This document shows positions 8,184-16,450 of a stretch of DNA of 64,000 bases, piece by piece. Position 1 is the stretch's first letter. The number at the start of each line of letters is the position of its first letter. The translations under genes were made by a program, and so were the position numbers. The stretch covers positions 74,132-138,131 of the forward strand of contig CALTTG010000003.1 of assembly GCA_943908475.1 (NCBI GenBank), read 5' to 3'. The DNA is from an uncultured Burkholderiales bacterium (GTDB lineage: Bacteria > Pseudomonadota > Gammaproteobacteria > Burkholderiales > Burkholderiaceae_C). Under the pieces are notes generated by a model, which saw only the letters and a list, made by a program, of their open reading frames with translations, was not told where the DNA came from and made no database searches.

Positions 8184-9809
8184 TCAGGCCCGCAAATGGC
8201 TCCGCTCACCCGCATCGGCTCCTCGGTCAACACCCAACACTTCCAGCGCACGCTGAAGCAGTTGGGGCGCCACCGTCGAGGGCCCATCGTGCATGACCAC
8301 CTTGTCAGGTCTGACCAAGGCCACCCAGCCGACCGGCACTCGGGATGGCATCAGCCCCCCCGTGATGTCCTCCCAACGGGGCAAGGTCGACGTCGTGGCC
8401 ATGTGCCCACGTGGGTCGATCTGAACGAATCGGCCACCCGCGTGGGACCACGCCCGCACCTGTTCAGACGACAGCAGTGCCGAGGGGTCGACCCCAAACC
8501 CGATCATGGCCAAGCCCGTGCACAAGGCATCGTCGCTGAGCACGACAGGCCCTTCCCCTTCGGGTTTCAGCCACACCTGGGGCATCTGTTGCCCCCGCCC
8601 CAGTCGGGCCGCACGAGCGGGCGGTACAAAGCAACCGGCCTTGAATCGGTTGAGCGGTTTGATCTCCAGGTCTTCGAACAGGTGCCTCAGCCTTGGCACC
8701 TGATTGCCCAGGCGCATCAGGCCGTGAATGACGAAAGCGGCCACTTGATTGCGGGGCATGACCAGGCGCCCCATGTTCTTGGCCAGGTCGATCATGGCCT
8801 TGGCATGCGGCCTTCGCTCCTGGGCATAGCTGTCCAGCAACTCGGGTCTCGCCAAGCCGCCACTGACCCATGCAAGCTTCCAAGCCAGGTTGGCCGCATC
8901 CCTCAGGCCGGCGACCAGGCCTTGGCCGACAAACGGTGGGGTGATGTGAGCCGCATCGCCCACCAGCAACACCCGGCCCACTTTGAACTGATCTGCCAGT
9001 CGCGCGTGAAAGCGGTACACCGCCACGCGCTCCACCTCGATCTCTTGCCCCTTGCTCCACGGCGCAAGCAAACGCTTGACGGTGTCCGGATGCTCCATCT
9101 GCGCACGGGTCTCACCGGGATTCAGCTTGAACTCCCAGCGCTGTCGGCCACCGGGCGCCACCATGTGGGGTGTGGGTCGGCGTGGATCACAAATGAATTC
9201 CACATGGTCCATGGGCGTGGGCACTTGCTTGGCATCGACCACCAGCCAGTCTTCGGCGTAGGTCTTGCCCTTGAAATCCTGGCCCAGCAGGCGCCGCACC
9301 AGTGAGTTGGCCCCATCGGCGCCCACCACATACTTGGCACAGACCCGATGCAAGCGCCCATCGTCCGTCTTCAACTCAGCCTGCACGTTCTCCGCTGACT
9401 GACTCAGCGACACCAGGGCCACACCCAGCGCCACCGTCACGTGCGGACTGCCTTGAAGACGCGCCCGCAACACGCGCTCGAGCTCGGGCTGAAAGAAGGT
9501 CACCAGGCGCGGATGCCCATCGATCGAGCCGGCGGTCACAGCCCGGCTGTACTGGCCAAACACCGGCGAGTGCATGCGCACTTCGGGGATGGCCACCTTC
9601 TCGAAGGCATCGTCTTCCAGGCCACACATCTGAAGCACACGGAGCGCTTCGTTGTCGAGTGCGATGGCGCGTGGGGCCGAAAAAATCTCTTTGGACTGGT
9701 CAATCACCAAGGACCGGGTGCCCAGGCGATTGAGAAGCTGGGTCAGCGCGGCACCGACCGGCCCCATGCCCACCACCAGAACATCCACGTGAGAGGGAAT
9801 GTGTGTCAT
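8184..9809 (-). CDS. FAD-dependent aromatic hydroxylase, MhpA/PheA-TfdB class
   Basis: A 541-residue group-A flavoprotein monooxygenase. It shows the N-terminal dinucleotide fold VVGMGPVGAAL (12-22), the mid-chain VVGADGANSLVR motif (DG motif), and the second FAD motif VGRVLLVGDAAHITPPFVGQG. A thioredoxin-like C-terminal extension matches the length of MhpA-type enzymes. These hydroxylate phenolic rings ortho to an existing OH using NAD(P)H and O2, giving a catechol or hydroxyquinol. ATG 9809 is preferred over an in-frame upstream start at 9824. It is the last gene of a leftward cluster with a reductase, FAH hydrolase and extradiol dioxygenase, so it probably makes the dioxygenase substrate. 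Confidence 0.85.
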   Translation of the reverse strand: MTHIPSHVDVLVVGMGPVGAALTQLLNRLGTRSLVIDQSKEIFSAPRAIALDNEALRVLQMCGLEDDAFEKVAIPEVRMHSPVFGQYSRAVTAGSIDGHPRLVTFFQPELERVLRARLQGSPHVTVALGVALVSLSQSAENVQAELKTDDGRLHRVCAKYVVGADGANSLVRRLLGQDFKGKTYAEDWLVVDAKQVPTPMDHVEFICDPRRPTPHMVAPGGRQRWEFKLNPGETRAQMEHPDTVKRLLAPWSKGQEIEVERVAVYRFHARLADQFKVGRVLLVGDAAHITPPFVGQGLVAGLRDAANLAWKLAWVSGGLARPELLDSYAQERRPHAKAMIDLAKNMGRLVMPRNQVAAFVIHGLMRLGNQVPRLRHLFEDLEIKPLNRFKAGCFVPPARAARLGRGQQMPQVWLKPEGEGPVVLSDDALCTGLAMIGFGVDPSALLSSEQVRAWSHAGGRFVQIDPRGHMATTSTLPRWEDITGGLMPSRVPVGWVALVRPDKVVMHDGPSTVAPQLLQRALEVLGVDRGADAGERSHLRA

Positions 9810-9827
9810 GAATGATTCCTGCAACCG

Positions 9828-10859
9828 TCACTCAGGCCGCAGGATGGCGCGACCTGCTCGCTGTTGGGCCACGTGTTCAAAGGCCTGTTCCGCCTTGTTC
9901 ATGGGCACCGACAGCCCTATGGGCAAATGAAACCCGCCGGTTTGCAAGAAGCCTTGCAAGGCATCTTGCGCCGGCCTGCTGGGCCGAAAGACCACCCATG
10001 CATAACGCGTCGATGCGCCGACGGCCTTGACGAGGCGGCGCATGCCGGACCATGCCTGATGCGCTTGCACGGCACCTCCCACCCACCCCCTGTCGTCAAA
10101 GCTCGCCAACAAAGGGTGGACGGTGGTGGCATGCCCCAGGGCATCGGGCTTGAGTCGACCGATCAAGCTGCCTTCGTCGGACCAGGAGGCGAAGTTCAGA
10201 CTGACATCGAAGCCCCTCGGCAAGCTCGAGATCGCCCGCAGGCGCCGATCCAGCACCTCGCTGGCACCCAGGTCTCGGCAGGCTTGCACATGGGCCGTGC
10301 TGCAGACCGCGGTGACGTGGGCGCCCCAGCGACTGAGCACTTGCAAGGCAAGCTGTCCAAGCCCGCCCGAGGCCCCATGCACGAGCACCGATTTGCCGCG
10401 TGCATTGAGCGGATGCAAGCCCATGCGCGCCAGGGCCAGCCACAGCGTGGTGAAGCTGTAGGGCAACGCAGCGAGCGACTCCAGTGAATGCCCTGGTGGG
10501 GCCGCCCTCAGCCCCGCCGCGTCGACAATCACATGGCTGGCATGTGCGCCGTGAGGGCCCGTGGGGACCAGGCCGTGAACACGATCGCCGGCCCGCCATT
10601 CGGTGACGCCTGCGCCCACCGAGTCGATCACCCCCGCGAAGTCATTGCCCAGGACCAGCGGGAAGCGCGCCGCGCCTTTGAGGCCCAGCAGCCGCTGCCC
10701 GTAACCCTCAGATCGTTTGACATCAATGGGGTTGACCGAACTGGCCAGCACGCGAACCACCACCTGGTGCCGCGCGGGGGTGCTCAAGCGACCGGTCTGG
10801 AGCGACAGCCTGGGTGGCACACCCGGCCCCAGGCAGCGCAACTGCCGCACGTGGTTCAT
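9828..10859 (-). CDS. MDR-family NAD(P)H oxidoreductase (quinone reductase-like)
   Basis: A 343-residue medium-chain reductase of the zinc-independent quinone-oxidoreductase type. It has the VNPIDVKRSEGYG element (42-54), FPLVLGNDFAGVIDSVG (66-82) and the cofactor site VHGASGGLGQLALQV (161-175). The zinc-ligand cysteines of alcohol dehydrogenases are absent. The family reduces quinones or activated C=C bonds with NADPH. The start overlaps the stop of the FAH-family gene as ATGA, so the two are translationally coupled. In the cluster it could reduce an unsaturated ring-cleavage intermediate or a quinone formed from the catechol. Confidence 0.85.
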   Translation of the reverse strand: MNHVRQLRCLGPGVPPRLSLQTGRLSTPARHQVVVRVLASSVNPIDVKRSEGYGQRLLGLKGAARFPLVLGNDFAGVIDSVGAGVTEWRAGDRVHGLVPTGPHGAHASHVIVDAAGLRAAPPGHSLESLAALPYSFTTLWLALARMGLHPLNARGKSVLVHGASGGLGQLALQVLSRWGAHVTAVCSTAHVQACRDLGASEVLDRRLRAISSLPRGFDVSLNFASWSDEGSLIGRLKPDALGHATTVHPLLASFDDRGWVGGAVQAHQAWSGMRRLVKAVGASTRYAWVVFRPSRPAQDALQGFLQTGGFHLPIGLSVPMNKAEQAFEHVAQQRAGRAILRPE

Positions 10860-11821
10860 GCGGACACCACCCGACTGCGCTGTTGCCCCAAGTCCAGTCG
10901 GCCATCGTCGGTGCGGATGCTCAGCGTCATCACGTCGTTGGGCTGAAGGTACTTCGGGTTGCGCTCGCCCCCCTTGATGAACAGTCGCCACTTGGTGGCT
11001 TCCGACAGGAAATGTCGGGCCACCCACATGGGCACCCGGCCGGGGGCCTTGGCGGCACAGCCTGCCGGGGTGCCGGTGGCGATGAGGTCCCCGGCGCTCA
11101 GGTCTTGCAGCGCAGAGAACTCACTCACGGTCTGATGAGGCGGGTGAAGCATGTCGCGGCAATACGCGTCCTGGCGGAGCTGGCCGTTCACGGTCAGCTG
11201 CATGCGCAACTCCGGCCAGCGCGCCCACTCGGCGGCCTCCAGCAGCAGCAAAATGGGGCCCGCCGGGCCAAAGGTTCGGTAGCTCTTTCCCTTGTAGAAC
11301 TGGCCTTGGGGCAACTGAACATCGCGGGCCGACACGTCGTTGACGATGGTCACGCCAGCCAGCACCTCATGCAGTCGATCGGCCCGAACCTGCATGCCCG
11401 ATTGCATGGCACGCCCCATCACGAGGCCCAATTCGATTTCGTAGTCCAGCAGCTTGACGTGGCGCGGCCGAACCACATCGTCATGGGGACCGGTGAGAGA
11501 CGAAGAAGCTTTGGTGAAAAAGGTGTTGAAGGGGATCTTGGCAGGGTCCATGCCCGACTCCCGCACATGGCTGCCGTAGTTGATGCCCTGACACAGGAAC
11601 TGCTGGTTCGTGGTGATGGGCGACAGGACCTTGACCTCATCGAGGGACACGCTGGCCTGGGCGGCACCCATGGACCGGGCTTCGCGTTGACCGTGTTCGA
11701 TGAAGTCGCCCGTGGTGGGGTAGGCCCCCAACAGGGGCGCGATGCGTCGGTCAAACAGCACCCCCCACGTGGGAGATGCGGGCTGAAGAGGGTGCACGTA
11801 GCGAACGATTGAAATGGCCAT
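10856..11821 (-). CDS. Fumarylacetoacetate hydrolase-family protein
   Basis: A 321-residue FAH-fold protein. The active-site region is recognisable: QFLCQGINYGSHVRESG, then the metal-ligand segment DYEIELGLVMG near residue 130, VNDVSARDVQ near 163, FYKGKSYRTFGPAGP near 177, and the C-terminal GDLIATGTPAGC near 253. Such enzymes hydrolyse C-C bonds of acylpyruvates or hydrate/decarboxylate 2-hydroxymuconate derivatives with a divalent metal. Its position between the dioxygenase and the MDR gene fits processing of a meta-cleavage product. The gap from the dioxygenase is about 42 bases. Confidence 0.88.
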   Translation of the reverse strand: MAISIVRYVHPLQPASPTWGVLFDRRIAPLLGAYPTTGDFIEHGQREARSMGAAQASVSLDEVKVLSPITTNQQFLCQGINYGSHVRESGMDPAKIPFNTFFTKASSSLTGPHDDVVRPRHVKLLDYEIELGLVMGRAMQSGMQVRADRLHEVLAGVTIVNDVSARDVQLPQGQFYKGKSYRTFGPAGPILLLLEAAEWARWPELRMQLTVNGQLRQDAYCRDMLHPPHQTVSEFSALQDLSAGDLIATGTPAGCAAKAPGRVPMWVARHFLSEATKWRLFIKGGERNPKYLQPNDVMTLSIRTDDGRLDLGQQRSRVVSA

Positions 11822-11863
11822 GACAGACTCTCGAGGGTTGGGGTGAAAGATGGCGTGGGCGCC

Positions 11864-13042
11864 TCACAGCCAGGGGCGGGCGCGCGGATCGACCGCCTGG
11901 CCCATCAACATCAGGCGCTTGAGGGTGATGCGCCCTGAGGCGAGCAGCCGAATTGCCCGCCACAGCAACGCAGGTGTCTTGGCGGGGAACATGCTGGCCG
12001 GCACGTCGTGGCCCCAGGCCCAGATGCTCGCCACCGAAAATGGCACATAGCGTGTTTCGTGGTCGGCCGTGAAGACATCGCCATCGGTGTAGTGCTCGAA
12101 CTCGAACTGGTCGTCGTCTTTCCAGTAGTCAAACAGCTGACTGCCCAGCACGTGCCGACCAATGCCCCACATGTGCTGGTGACCATTGGCGCGCATCACC
12201 TGCTGCCCTTGGCCCAAGGCGTCAAGGTCCACCACCTCCCACGCACTGTGTTCGTACCGGGCCTCCAGTCCCCCCGCGATGACCACCGTGTGGTGGTCTG
12301 CCGGCGCATCTCCCAGGTCCAGGCGCAGGAAGGTGAGAAAGGGCGAGCCGTCCGGCAGGTATTGCACGTCCGTCGGGATCAAGCCCAGGTGGCGCATGTA
12401 CCACTCGGTCATGGCGTGAAAGTCGGTGGTCTGCATCACGACATGCCCCAGCCGTCCCACGGTCGCAGGCTCGATGTCGGTGCGCACCGTGGCATTGACA
12501 CGTGGGGAACGACCCAAGGTGTTCATGCGCTCATGCAGAGGCTCACGCAGGGGCAGCGGATCCAGCTGCCCCCAATCGGTGATCAGCCAGACCTCGTGGC
12601 CGTCTGGGTCGGTCAAGCTCACGCCCCGACCGCCACCGGGCACTGCGTTGACGGGCAAGGGCTGTGCGCCGCTCTCCCGTTGCAAGCGGGCGAAGTCTGT
12701 CGCGGGAGGCACCACAAACACCGAGCCCACAAAGCGAGACACCTTGGCACGACGTGCCACCACCACCGCAGGCGCCGAACCTGCGCCGCGCATGACGAGT
12801 TCATCGCGAGTGCGACTGACCGTGATCAGACCGAAATCGATCCAGAAGCGCTGAGCCTTGTCGAGGTCGGCCTTGTCAAACCGCAGAAAAGCCAGTTGCG
12901 TGGCCTTTTGAAAGGCTTCAGGCCGCTCGAGCCGCTGAACGTGCTCAGGCCTGGCGCTCTCCAGGTACTCAGGGGGGGCCTTCAAAGGCTGGGCGTGCGG
13001 CATGGGCGGTGGTGCGGATCGCAATGTCTTGCAGGAGGTCAT
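11864..13042 (-). CDS. Type I extradiol ring-cleavage dioxygenase (two-domain VOC)
   Basis: A 392-residue protein with two vicinal-oxygen-chelate domains. The C-terminal domain holds the Fe(II) ligands expected of BphC-type enzymes: His200 (GRLGHVVMQ), His265 (RYEHSAWEV) and Glu316 (FEFEHYTD). It also has the family signature GIGRHVLGSQLFDYW. Such enzymes open catechols next to the diol (meta cleavage). An N-terminal tail of about 45 residues precedes domain one. ATG 13042 is used; a TTG at 13051 and an ATG at 13003 are alternatives and neither start has a strong ribosome site. Two dyads lie between it and the divergent TetR gene, so it is probably the first gene of a repressed catabolic operon. 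Confidence 0.88.
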   Translation of the reverse strand: MTSCKTLRSAPPPMPHAQPLKAPPEYLESARPEHVQRLERPEAFQKATQLAFLRFDKADLDKAQRFWIDFGLITVSRTRDELVMRGAGSAPAVVVARRAKVSRFVGSVFVVPPATDFARLQRESGAQPLPVNAVPGGGRGVSLTDPDGHEVWLITDWGQLDPLPLREPLHERMNTLGRSPRVNATVRTDIEPATVGRLGHVVMQTTDFHAMTEWYMRHLGLIPTDVQYLPDGSPFLTFLRLDLGDAPADHHTVVIAGGLEARYEHSAWEVVDLDALGQGQQVMRANGHQHMWGIGRHVLGSQLFDYWKDDDQFEFEHYTDGDVFTADHETRYVPFSVASIWAWGHDVPASMFPAKTPALLWRAIRLLASGRITLKRLMLMGQAVDPRARPWL

Positions 13043-13052
13043 CGAATGCAAT

Positions 13053-13076
13053 CATAATGACATTTTCGTCATTATG
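13053..13076. promoter_or_regulatory. Perfect 9-bp inverted repeat, likely TetR operator
   Basis: CATAATGAC (13053-13061) and GTCATTATG (13068-13076) are exact complements separated by six bases. The site lies between the divergent dioxygenase and TetR genes, 10 bases from the dioxygenase ATG. Arm length and spacing fit a dimeric TetR-family operator controlling both directions. Confidence 0.65.
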
Positions 13077-13088
13077 ACAATGATGTCA
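13075..13088. promoter_or_regulatory. Second dyad TGACA-N4-TGTCA
   Basis: The arms TGACA (13075-13079) and TGTCA (13084-13088) flank ATGA and touch the larger palindrome at 13053-13076. The shared half-site TGACA/TGTCA suggests a second, offset binding site for the same regulator, 34 bases upstream of the TetR start codon. Confidence 0.45.
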
Positions 13089-13121
13089 TTTTCCCTGATC
13101 TGAATCCGTTAACCTCTCGGC

Positions 13122-13841
13122 ATGAGCACCCCTGATTTCCGCACCCGTGTGGCGGCTGAAAAACGCGAACGCATGCGCGCTCGGCTCATTGAGTCGGCGC
13201 TGCAGGTCTTCAACGACAAAGGCGCCGACGCCACCCTCATCGAGGACCTGATCACGCACGCTCAGGTCTCACGAGGCACCTTCTACAACCACTTCCGAAC
13301 CACGGAAGAGGCCATGGCGGCTGTGCTCGAAGCCTTGGGCAACGAGCTCTTGACGCTGGTTGATGCGGCCATCGTGGATCGTCCAGACCCTGCGGAGCGG
13401 CTGGCCTGTGGCGTGCGCATGGTGTTGCACGCCGCCCGGCAATTCCCCCAAGGCGGCCGCTTCATCTCGCGGGTTGGCGTGGCCCGCAGCCTGGACAAGA
13501 TGCCCGCCCTGGGCCACCTGATGCGTGACCTGATCGAAGCCACACAACTCGGGCGATTCACGCTGTCAGACCCGATGCTGGGCATGGACCTCGTCATCGG
13601 CACCACCAGTGCTGCACTGTTCTCGATGAGCATGCGCACGGACGCCAGCGATGACTACCCCCAGGAGATCACGTTCCACATCCTCCAGGGGCTCGGCATG
13701 CCGCGAACCGCCGCCCGCAAGCTCGTGGCCAAGCCGATCCCTGCGGTGGCCCTGCCCGCCGATGCCTTGCTGGTGCGAACGCGCCTCACCCCTCAGCCCC
13801 CCCTGGAGACCCCATGCGAAACCCCCAAGACATCGTCCTGA
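13122..13841 (+). CDS. TetR-family regulator of the aromatic cluster
   Basis: A 239-residue TetR protein. Residues 17-60 hold the helix-turn-helix (LIESALQVFNDKGAD, then AQVSRGTFYNHFRTTEEAM). The rest is a ligand-binding domain with a long, Pro-rich C-terminal tail. It diverges from the extradiol dioxygenase operon, and two dyads in the 79-base gap between the start codons are natural targets for repression of both. The following short-chain dehydrogenase gene overlaps its 3' end by 28 bases, so regulator and enzyme are co-transcribed. The ligand is probably an aromatic substrate or ring-cleavage product (inference). Confidence 0.88.
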   Translation: MSTPDFRTRVAAEKRERMRARLIESALQVFNDKGADATLIEDLITHAQVSRGTFYNHFRTTEEAMAAVLEALGNELLTLVDAAIVDRPDPAERLACGVRMVLHAARQFPQGGRFISRVGVARSLDKMPALGHLMRDLIEATQLGRFTLSDPMLGMDLVIGTTSAALFSMSMRTDASDDYPQEITFHILQGLGMPRTAARKLVAKPIPAVALPADALLVRTRLTPQPPLETPCETPKTSS

Positions 13842-14650
13842 TCACCGGCTGCGGCTCGGGCATTGGCAAGGCCCTGGCCCAACGCTTTCACCGAGAAGGC
13901 GTGAGGGTCTGCGCCACCGCTCGGCGACTGGCCACCCTGAGCGACCTCGCTGAACAGGGCATCATGACGCGGCCACTGGATGTGTGTGAGCCCTCACAGA
14001 TCACCGCGTTGCTCACCGATCTGAAGGCGCGGGGATGGCATGTGCACACCTTGATCAACAACGCCGGGTATGGCGCCATGGGGCCGCTGCTCGACACCCC
14101 GCTGGAGGGATGGCGCCATCAGTTCGAAGTCAATGTGTTTGCCCCGGTGGGACTGATCCGCGCCGTCTTGCCCGACATGATCGCCAGGCGGCGGGGCATG
14201 ATCGTCAACGTCAGCAGCATTTCAGGCGTCGCGCCGACCCCGTTTGCATCGCCTTACTGCGCCAGCAAAGCCGCAGTCAATGCGCTCTCGGATTCGCTGC
14301 GCATGGAGCTCAAGCCCTTTGGCATTGACGTGGTCACGGTGCAACCAGGAGGCATCCGCTCGGCATTCGGCGAGGCCGCTGGCAGCCAGGTGAGCTTGCA
14401 GCCTGACTCGCCCTACCAACCGGTGAAGCAGGGCATCATGAGCCGAGCGCAGGAGGGGCAACACAAGGCCATGCCCGCCGAGCGGTTTGCGGAACTGGTG
14501 ACCCGGGCCCTGATGGCGCCTGACTGCCCTCCCATTGTTCGCTTCGGTGAAAAGAGCCGTTTGTTGCCCCTGTTGAAGCGGGTGCTGCCCGACCGGTGGC
14601 TGGACACCGTCTTGAGCCGCCGCTTTCAGCTGGACACATTGAACCGGTGA
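13814..14650 (+). CDS. Short-chain dehydrogenase/reductase
   Basis: A 278-residue classical SDR. It has the cofactor motif TGCGSGIG (11-18), NNAG (82-85), the catalytic Ser in VNVSSISG (about 134-135) and YxxxK as Y148-C-A-S-K152. The residues after strand beta-2 (ATARRL) suggest NADP(H) preference. Its start lies within the end of the TetR gene. It may oxidise or reduce a hydroxyl/keto group on a substrate or intermediate of the adjacent ring-cleavage cluster, though SDR substrates cannot be read from sequence. Confidence 0.88.
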   Translation: MRNPQDIVLITGCGSGIGKALAQRFHREGVRVCATARRLATLSDLAEQGIMTRPLDVCEPSQITALLTDLKARGWHVHTLINNAGYGAMGPLLDTPLEGWRHQFEVNVFAPVGLIRAVLPDMIARRRGMIVNVSSISGVAPTPFASPYCASKAAVNALSDSLRMELKPFGIDVVTVQPGGIRSAFGEAAGSQVSLQPDSPYQPVKQGIMSRAQEGQHKAMPAERFAELVTRALMAPDCPPIVRFGEKSRLLPLLKRVLPDRWLDTVLSRRFQLDTLNR

Positions 14651-14766
14651 CCCCAGAAAAAAAGTTGTCAGGTTTGGCGACGTCTTTGCGACTGAACACT
14701 CGGCGGCGCCCTCACATGGTTCTTCATGCGTCTTGGGGCGTCCGCCTTCACCCCAAGGACGTCATC

Positions 14767-15144
14767 ATGATCAAGACCCTGTTGATTGCAGCCCTGAGCT
14801 TCGCGGCCTCTCAGGCCTTTGCCCTGACCATCACCCCCTACTCCGCGCCTGCATTGAAGGCCGCCCAGTCGGCGGGCAAGCCAGTGGCCCTGCACTTCCA
14901 TGCCAACTGGTGCAGCACCTGCCGCGCCCAGGAAAAGGCCTTCCAGGGCATGAAAGACGCCCCAGCGCTCAAGGGCATCACCCTGCTGGTGGTGAACCAC
15001 GATGAGGAGAAATCCTTGCGCAAGACACTGGGCGTGCGCAGCCAATCGACCGTCATCGTCTACAAGGGCGAACAGCAAACCGCCAAGCTGGCGGGTGAGA
15101 CCGAGCCTGCCGCCCTGCAGCAGGCCTTGAAGTCGGCCCTTTGA
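14767..15144 (+). CDS. Periplasmic thioredoxin-family protein
   Basis: A 125-residue protein with a signal peptide (residues 1-19, ending in SQAFA) and a thioredoxin fold with active site W48-C49-S-T-C52. The CSTC dipeptide differs from the CGPC of cytoplasmic thioredoxin and is nearer to DsbD-gamma/TlpA-like reductants. The ATG at 14767 follows AAGGA by seven bases. A CcdA-like membrane electron carrier starts 22 bases downstream and is the likely source of its electrons. A decayed, internally deleted copy of this gene lies at 19045-19134. Confidence 0.85.
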   Translation: MIKTLLIAALSFAASQAFALTITPYSAPALKAAQSAGKPVALHFHANWCSTCRAQEKAFQGMKDAPALKGITLLVVNHDEEKSLRKTLGVRSQSTVIVYKGEQQTAKLAGETEPAALQQALKSAL

Positions 15145-15166
15145 GTCTCACACCGGCGCACGCACC

Positions 15167-15901
15167 ATGTCCATCGACCTGTCGTGGCCCCAGTTGGGCC
15201 TGAGCCTGGCTGCAGGCAGCCTCACCACCTTGTCACCGTGCGTCCTGCCCTTGCTGCCCTTGGTGGTGGGCGGCGCGACGCAACGCAATCGCCTCGCCCC
15301 GGTGGCCATGGGCCTGGGCATGGCCACCGCCTTCGCCCTGATCGGACTGGTCGTGGGCACCTTGGGGCCCTTGATCGGGCTGGATGCCGACCACGTGCGC
15401 GTGGCCGGCGCCGTGCTGCTGATCTTGCTGGCGCTGGTGTTCTGGATCCCGGCATGGAGCGAGCGCTTTGCGCAATGGGCCATGCCGTTGGCCACCTCGG
15501 CCCAGAACGCCAGCGCGGGGCTGGATGCCGGCTCGCTCAAGGGCGCTTTTTTGCTCGGTGGCGTGCTGGGTCTGGTGTGGAGCCCCTGCTCCGGCCCCTT
15601 GCTGGCCTCTGCGCTGACCCTGGTGGTCAGCGAAGGCGGGGCGTTGCCGGGCGCCCTGATCCTGGGGGTGTTCGGTGTGGGTGCGGCCGTGCCACTGGTG
15701 GCGGTGGCCTATGCCTCTCGCGCAGGCTTTGCGCGCTGGCGTGACCGAGCACTTCACAGCGCCAATGGCATCAAGAAAGGCTTTGGGCTGCTGCTGGGCC
15801 TGGCTGGCGTTGCCATCTTGATGGGCTGGGACAAGCAACTGGAGGCCTGGGTGGTGGACGTTCTGCCCGACGCCTGGTTGCGCCTGACCACCGCGATCTG
15901 A
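15167..15901 (+). CDS. CcdA/DsbD-beta-like thiol-electron transporter
   Basis: A 244-residue membrane protein with about six helices. It contains the paired cysteines of the DsbD-beta/CcdA family: C25 in LSPCVLPLLP and C141 in WSPCSGPLL, each in the first helix of a repeated three-helix unit. These shuttle electrons from cytoplasmic thioredoxin to periplasmic thiol proteins. The neighbouring secreted thioredoxin 22 bases upstream is the natural acceptor, so the pair may substitute for a full-length DsbD or serve cytochrome c maturation or peroxide repair. Confidence 0.85.
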   Translation: MSIDLSWPQLGLSLAAGSLTTLSPCVLPLLPLVVGGATQRNRLAPVAMGLGMATAFALIGLVVGTLGPLIGLDADHVRVAGAVLLILLALVFWIPAWSERFAQWAMPLATSAQNASAGLDAGSLKGAFLLGGVLGLVWSPCSGPLLASALTLVVSEGGALPGALILGVFGVGAAVPLVAVAYASRAGFARWRDRALHSANGIKKGFGLLLGLAGVAILMGWDKQLEAWVVDVLPDAWLRLTTAI

Positions 15902-15979
15902 GAGGGGTCTCTCGCCGCACCGCACTGGACACGGCCCGCGTTCTCCTAGACTTCGCCACCAGCCTGTCCAGGAGACGAT

Positions 15980-16366
15980 GTGACCGACACCACCGAGCGC
16001 GAAGTGTTGACCGTGCTGTACGACGGCGGCTGTCCACTGTGCCGGCGTGAGATCGCGCATGTCCAAGGATTGGCTGCACAACGTCCTGACAGTGCGCTGT
16101 GCTTCATCGACGTCAGCACCCCAGCGTGCGCCCTGTCGCCTGACGACCGTGCCGAGGTGCTGGCACGGTTCCATGTGCAACGCGCCGACGGGTCTCGGCT
16201 GGACGGCGCAGCCGCCTTTGTCGCCATGTGGGAGCGCCTGCCGGGTTGGCGATGGCTGGCGCGCATGGCGCGCTGGCCTGGCGCCATGCCCGCGCTGGAA
16301 TGGGCCTACCGGGGCTTTCTGCGCGTGCGCCCCCACCTGCAAACGCTGGCGCGCCGTTGGGCATGA
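15980..16366 (+). CDS. DCC-family thiol-disulfide oxidoreductase (DUF393)
   Basis: A 128-residue protein with the family-defining YDGGCPLCRRE motif (residues 14-24; Asp15, Cys18, Cys21). It ends in a basic, aromatic tail resembling other DUF393 members. A GTG start at 15980 is supported by AGGAG five bases upstream. The family is annotated as thioredoxin-like, but its physiological role is not settled. It follows the thioredoxin/CcdA pair after 78 bases on the same strand and converges with the folB-like gene. Confidence 0.85.
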   Translation: MTDTTEREVLTVLYDGGCPLCRREIAHVQGLAAQRPDSALCFIDVSTPACALSPDDRAEVLARFHVQRADGSRLDGAAAFVAMWERLPGWRWLARMARWPGAMPALEWAYRGFLRVRPHLQTLARRWA

Positions 16367-16450
16367 AAACCGCCCCCAAGCCTGAACCGACAGCGGACGC
16401 CGCCTTGGTGGGTGAAATCATCCAGATGGCTTAGAGTGACCATGTCTTGA

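Noticed and set aside
13053..13088. Transposon end or site-specific recombination site
   Set aside because: The dyads are AT-richer than the surroundings but no transposase, integrase or flanking direct repeat is present; an operator is the simpler reading.
16363..16434. 23-codon open frame overlapping the DCC stop codon as ATGA
   Set aside because: Too short, Lys/Pro-rich at the start, no ribosome site of its own and no recognisable family; the ATGA overlap alone is not enough.
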